A DNA stretch of 26,108 bases, from positions 1-26,108 of the forward strand of contig CATZDY010000033.1 of assembly GCA_958417755.1 (NCBI GenBank), written 5' to 3'. Position 1 is the stretch's first letter. Every line of letters begins with the position of its first letter. This stretch comes from an uncultured Peptococcaceae bacterium. Lineage in GTDB: Bacteria; Bacillota; Desulfotomaculia; Desulfotomaculales; Desulfocucumaceae. Below, piece after piece: positions 24,106-26,108 of the stretch. Position numbers and translations under genes: made by a program. The notes beneath the pieces were generated by a model. The model made no database searches, was not told the DNA's origin, and saw only the letters and a program-made list of their open reading frames with translations.

Positions 24106-24151
24106 GAAATATAACCGGTACAAGATAATTTGCTTGTACCGGTTATATTTC
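24106..24151. terminator. Perfect 19-bp hairpin, bidirectional terminator
   Basis: The arms 24106-24124 and 24133-24151 are exact reverse complements around an 8-base loop, with T-rich outer sequence on both strands. It lies between speB and the minus-strand small gene whose stop is at 24178. Confidence 0.7.
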
Positions 24152-24177
24152 TTTGCTTAAAATTTGTGATGGATTTG

Positions 24178-24318
24178 TTAATGTTGAGGCTGTTGTTGTT
24201 CCTCTATTTCTGAAAGGGAGAGGGTGATATCCTTACCTGTTTCACTGATTAACATGATAACGATGGCCCCTACCAAGGCGAATACCAATGTAAGTATAAT
24301 ACCAGTACCTAGGCCCAT
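24178..24318 (-). CDS. Small single-pass membrane protein, 46 residues
   Basis: ATG 24318 is preceded by a near-perfect anti-16S match (aaaggaggtga) at about eight bases. The product has one N-terminal membrane helix (about 4-24: G-T-G-I-I-L-T-L-V-F-A-L-V-G) and an acidic/Gln-rich cytoplasmic or external tail ending E-E-Q-Q-Q-P-Q-H. A perfect hairpin lies beyond the stop. The translation signal is among the best in the window, which makes a real gene likely. I recognise no family. Its promoter region coincides with the inverted repeat at 24338-24441. Confidence 0.7.
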   Translation of the reverse strand: MGLGTGIILTLVFALVGAIVIMLISETGKDITLSLSEIEEQQQPQH

Positions 24319-24337
24319 CTTGAGTCACCTCCTTTGT

Positions 24338-24441
24338 GGCAGGATAAGCCGCAATTGTGAAAAGTATGTTATGATGTATATGTAGTTGATTTTATTGTTT
24401 CTTATGAAGTATTATTTAACAAAAAATCAATTTATCCTGCC
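24338..24441. repeat. 104-base segment bounded by 10-base inverted repeats
   Basis: ggcaggataa (24338-24347) and ttatcctgcc (24432-24441) are perfect inverted copies. Just inside each arm, aattg (left) and caatt (right) extend the symmetry. This looks like a miniature inverted-repeat element or a long stem; no clear target duplication is visible. It occupies the region upstream of the 46-residue gene. Confidence 0.4.
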
Positions 24442-24488
24442 GCTAAGGGTTTTTTGGAATGGATTTGTTGTCAGGCGATTGGCTTGAT

Positions 24489-24902
24489 TTATGACAAGGG
24501 CTGGGTGATTCTATCTAAAAAGTCGTGGGCCTTTTCAAATAATAGACCAGTGATGAACCAAAGGGGAGCCATATCAAACCGTATCAACCCTTGTAATTGC
24601 CAAGGTGTGGTTCCAGTATAGTTCCAAGGGCTATGGCCAGTGAGATACCGGATAATACCTCCGCTGATGTATTCAATGGTCCATATGGCCACCACCCAAA
24701 GAATGCCTCGTACCCAAAAAGGCCATTGGCGAATGGAATTGTGGATGGGTTCTAATAATATGGCTGTACCATAAATGGGAAACATCCACAAATATGTGGT
24801 TGCCTGAAGCCTGGTGTCTCCACCTATACAGGATAAAAAACCTGTCCAAACAATTTCTAGGCTCCACCCTAATAAGCCGTAAATGAGAAACCGTATTAGC
24901 AT
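24489..24902 (-). CDS. PF06541-type membrane protein (putative ABC-transporter type IV family)
   Basis: The 137-residue protein starts L-I-R-F-L-I-Y-G-L-L-G-W-S-L-E-I, the hallmark of this family. It continues with Y-L-W-M-F-P-I-Y-G, E-Y-I-S-G-G-I-I-R-Y-L-T-G and a W-N-Y segment. About four membrane helices are visible. The transport role of the family is only nominal: no ATPase gene lies nearby and no function is established. The frame is open to 25079, but the first 59 residues are polar, have no family resemblance and overlap the divergent thymidylate synthase gene, so ATG 24902 is preferred although its ribosome binding site is weak. The stop is at 24489. Confidence 0.7.
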   Translation of the reverse strand: MLIRFLIYGLLGWSLEIVWTGFLSCIGGDTRLQATTYLWMFPIYGTAILLEPIHNSIRQWPFWVRGILWVVAIWTIEYISGGIIRYLTGHSPWNYTGTTPWQLQGLIRFDMAPLWFITGLLFEKAHDFLDRITQPLS

Positions 24903-25015
24903 AGGATTATTGTGTCTCTTTTTTGAAAAAGCATACAAAAGAATTCTTGATAAGGATGAATTTGTTTTTGCTTTAAACAATTGGTAAGAAGTTAAAGAGG
25001 GGATGGTGGAAGGAA

Positions 25016-25738
25016 TTGAATGATAAGATTGAATATCTGATGCCTGTTTTTGTGGATGCCCATAATCTCCCGGATGCATGGTATCAATTGCAGAAAAAAT
25101 TATGGGAGATAGATGCCTATGAATATCCAGTGGAATGGGGTAGTTATCCAGGGCAGTTAAGAAGAGAGTTTGACTTTGTATGTTGCCGTATCAAGCATCC
25201 AGGATTAAGGCCTTTATGCGATGAAATGCCGCCAGGAATGAATATTCCGCCTCCTACTACAATGGATAGAATTGAAGAGTATTTTGCTACGTATATTCTC
25301 AATCCCCATGTGGGAGAAAATGAAAAATATACCTATGGCAGTAGGATTTGTATTCAGGTGGATAGTTTGATTCAAGCTTTTCGGGAGCATGGTTTTGGAC
25401 ATGTAAAATCATGCATAGAAATTGCTAGGCCAGAAGACATGTTAGATGGTAAATCCCAGCCCTGTTTACGCTTAATTGATGTGAAAATTAAAAAGGATCA
25501 ATTGGCCAATGTATATCGTTTGCATTTTATCATTTATTTTCGGGTGTGGGATTTGTGGGGAGGATTTCCCCAGAATTTAGGGGGATTGCAGTTATTCAAA
25601 GAATGGTTGGTAGAGGAAATTGGTCCCAATCCCCAGGATGGCTTGCCCTTGGAAGATGGAGAAATGATTGTTATGTCTAAAAGCTTAAACATAAGGGAAC
25701 ATATGTTTGAGTTTTCAAAAACAAGAGTATACCGGTAA
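25016..25738 (+). CDS. Archaeal-type thymidylate synthase (compact ThyA-like)
   Basis: The product is predicted to methylate dUMP to dTMP. The 240-residue protein carries the ThyA active-site elements in the form seen in archaeal thymidylate synthases: the nucleophile Cys at 150 in Q-P-C-L-R, then Y-F-R-V-W-D-L-W-G-G-F-P-Q-N (174-187). This aligns with the R-S-C-D-V-F-L-G-L-P-F-N block of bacterial ThyA, including R176, D179 and N187. K-Y-T-Y-G-S-R (104-110) corresponds to the Y-x-Y-G-x-R segment of this subfamily. The folate-binding insertions of E. coli ThyA are absent. TTG 25016 sits close to gaagga; ATG 25040 is an alternative. A terminator follows. No folA or thyX lies nearby. Confidence is good for the fold and fair for the exact reaction. 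Confidence 0.78.
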   Translation: MNDKIEYLMPVFVDAHNLPDAWYQLQKKLWEIDAYEYPVEWGSYPGQLRREFDFVCCRIKHPGLRPLCDEMPPGMNIPPPTTMDRIEEYFATYILNPHVGENEKYTYGSRICIQVDSLIQAFREHGFGHVKSCIEIARPEDMLDGKSQPCLRLIDVKIKKDQLANVYRLHFIIYFRVWDLWGGFPQNLGGLQLFKEWLVEEIGPNPQDGLPLEDGEMIVMSKSLNIREHMFEFSKTRVYR

Positions 25739-25787
25739 CAATGAGTCTTGCTGTAAAAATAAAAACTAGAAAATAATTTTTTACCCC

Positions 25788-25830
25788 ATTGCAGGGAGCG
25801 GTTGTCACAACCAATCCCTGCAATTTTTTA
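25788..25830 (+). terminator. Rho-independent terminator of the thymidylate synthase gene
   Basis: attgcaggga (25788-25797) and tccctgcaat (25815-25824) pair perfectly, with a further ggttg/caacc pairing inside, followed by ttttttaa. It starts about 50 bases after the stop codon. Confidence 0.85.
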
Positions 25831-25970
25831 AATCTACTACAAAACATTTATTTTGCCACAACCTCATGATACAAAGGAAAGCATCGTGAGAATAGGAGAA
25901 AGCCTGAGCTACCAGATGAATAATAAAAATCCCCAACACCTATTGAAAAGGTATGGGGTTCTTAGTCTTT

Positions 25971-26045
25971 TGGAGGCGGCACCCAGATTCGAACTGGGGG
26001 ATAAAGGATTTGCAGTCCTCTGCCTTACCACTTGGCTATGCCGCC
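25971..26045 (-). tRNA. tRNA-Cys (anticodon GCA)
   Basis: Read on the minus strand, the 75-base gene has a GGCGGCA acceptor arm pairing with TGCCGCC, discriminator T, and an encoded CCA end (25973-25971). The anticodon stem-loop contains CTGCAAA with GCA in the anticodon position. The T-arm has the usual GTTCGAATC. It is eight bases from the next tRNA, so the two probably share a transcript. Confidence 0.95.
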
Positions 26046-26053
26046 AGAATAAA

Positions 26054-26108
26054 TGGAGCGGAAGACGAGATTCGAACTCGCGACCCTCGCCTTGGCAAGG
26101 CGATGCTC
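26054..26108 (-). tRNA. tRNA-Gly (anticodon GCC), 5' part outside the window
   Basis: On the minus strand the visible part ends in an encoded CCA (26056-26054) with acceptor 3' strand CTTCCGC and discriminator T. The T-arm contains GTTCGAATC. The anticodon loop is CTTGCCAAG with GCC. The D-arm and 5' acceptor strand lie beyond position 26108. Confidence 0.92.

Larger units (their letters stand above)
23795..24177. other. Intergenic region between convergent speB and a small membrane-protein gene
   Basis: No reading frame is supported. It contains two hairpins listed separately (23836-23871 and 24106-24151) and a small stem at about 24083-24098. Confidence 0.6.

Noticed and set aside
24903..25079. 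59-residue upstream extension of the PF06541 protein
   Set aside because: The polar, Ser-rich extension overlaps the divergent thymidylate synthase gene and has no family similarity.
1..26108. CRISPR array, prophage, restriction or toxin-antitoxin system
   Set aside because: No regularly spaced repeats, phage structural genes, nuclease/methylase pairs or recognisable toxin families are visible; the small membrane ORFs are not enough to claim a toxin.

Overview
The window looks like a chromosomal stretch of a low-GC, endospore-forming member of the Bacillota, most likely an anaerobic Clostridia or Peptococcaceae-type lineage. This rests on strong AGGAGG-type ribosome binding sites, frequent TTG and GTG starts, a YteA-type TraR/DksA protein (a family typical of spore formers), the Gram-positive MurT/GatD pair, SpoIIIE/FtsK, and adjacent speE and speB genes. 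No phage genes, CRISPR array or intact insertion sequence is visible. The lineage is inferred; no 16S rRNA gene is present.

Layout. 1-3850: the tail of a YteA-like gene, a small reading frame with an ochre codon between its best ribosome binding site and its main body, and an island holding an ECF sigma factor with an overlapping membrane anti-sigma-type gene. The island is flanked by debris, including what looks like a decayed sigma-70 region 4. 3850-7760: a CDF metal exporter with a Cys-rich tail, then a DUF4198 gene, murT and gatD, which together amidate lipid II. 7760-11955: a long palindrome, a large MalT/LAL-type LuxR regulator on the minus strand, about 1.1 kb of AT-rich DNA without a convincing gene, and an unlisted 42-residue ORF with its own promoter and ribosome binding site. 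11956-15693: nagA (minus), an MscS channel (plus) and a GNAT/YghO-like acyltransferase (minus).

15694-21669, all minus strand: two small single-pass membrane proteins with their own promoter, ftsK/spoIIIE, lgt, an 80-residue unknown protein, a Gln/Asn-rich coiled-coil protein and a YflT-domain glycine-zipper protein, most followed by a clear hairpin. 21919-23794: speE and speB, the agmatine-to-spermidine arm of polyamine synthesis. 24178-25738: another tiny membrane protein, a PF06541 membrane protein and a divergently transcribed archaeal-type thymidylate synthase. 25971-26108: tRNA-Cys(GCA) and a window-truncated tRNA-Gly(GCC), both minus.

Most genes are housekeeping: envelope (murT/gatD, lgt, nagA, mscS), chromosome segregation, polyamines and dTMP synthesis. 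I see no clear new multi-gene system. The best leads are the compact thymidylate synthase, the four very small proteins with excellent translation signals (16013-16147, 16204-16398, 24178-24318, 11797-11925), the low-complexity coiled-coil protein at 20493-21047, and the sigma/anti-sigma island with a decayed sigma copy beside it.
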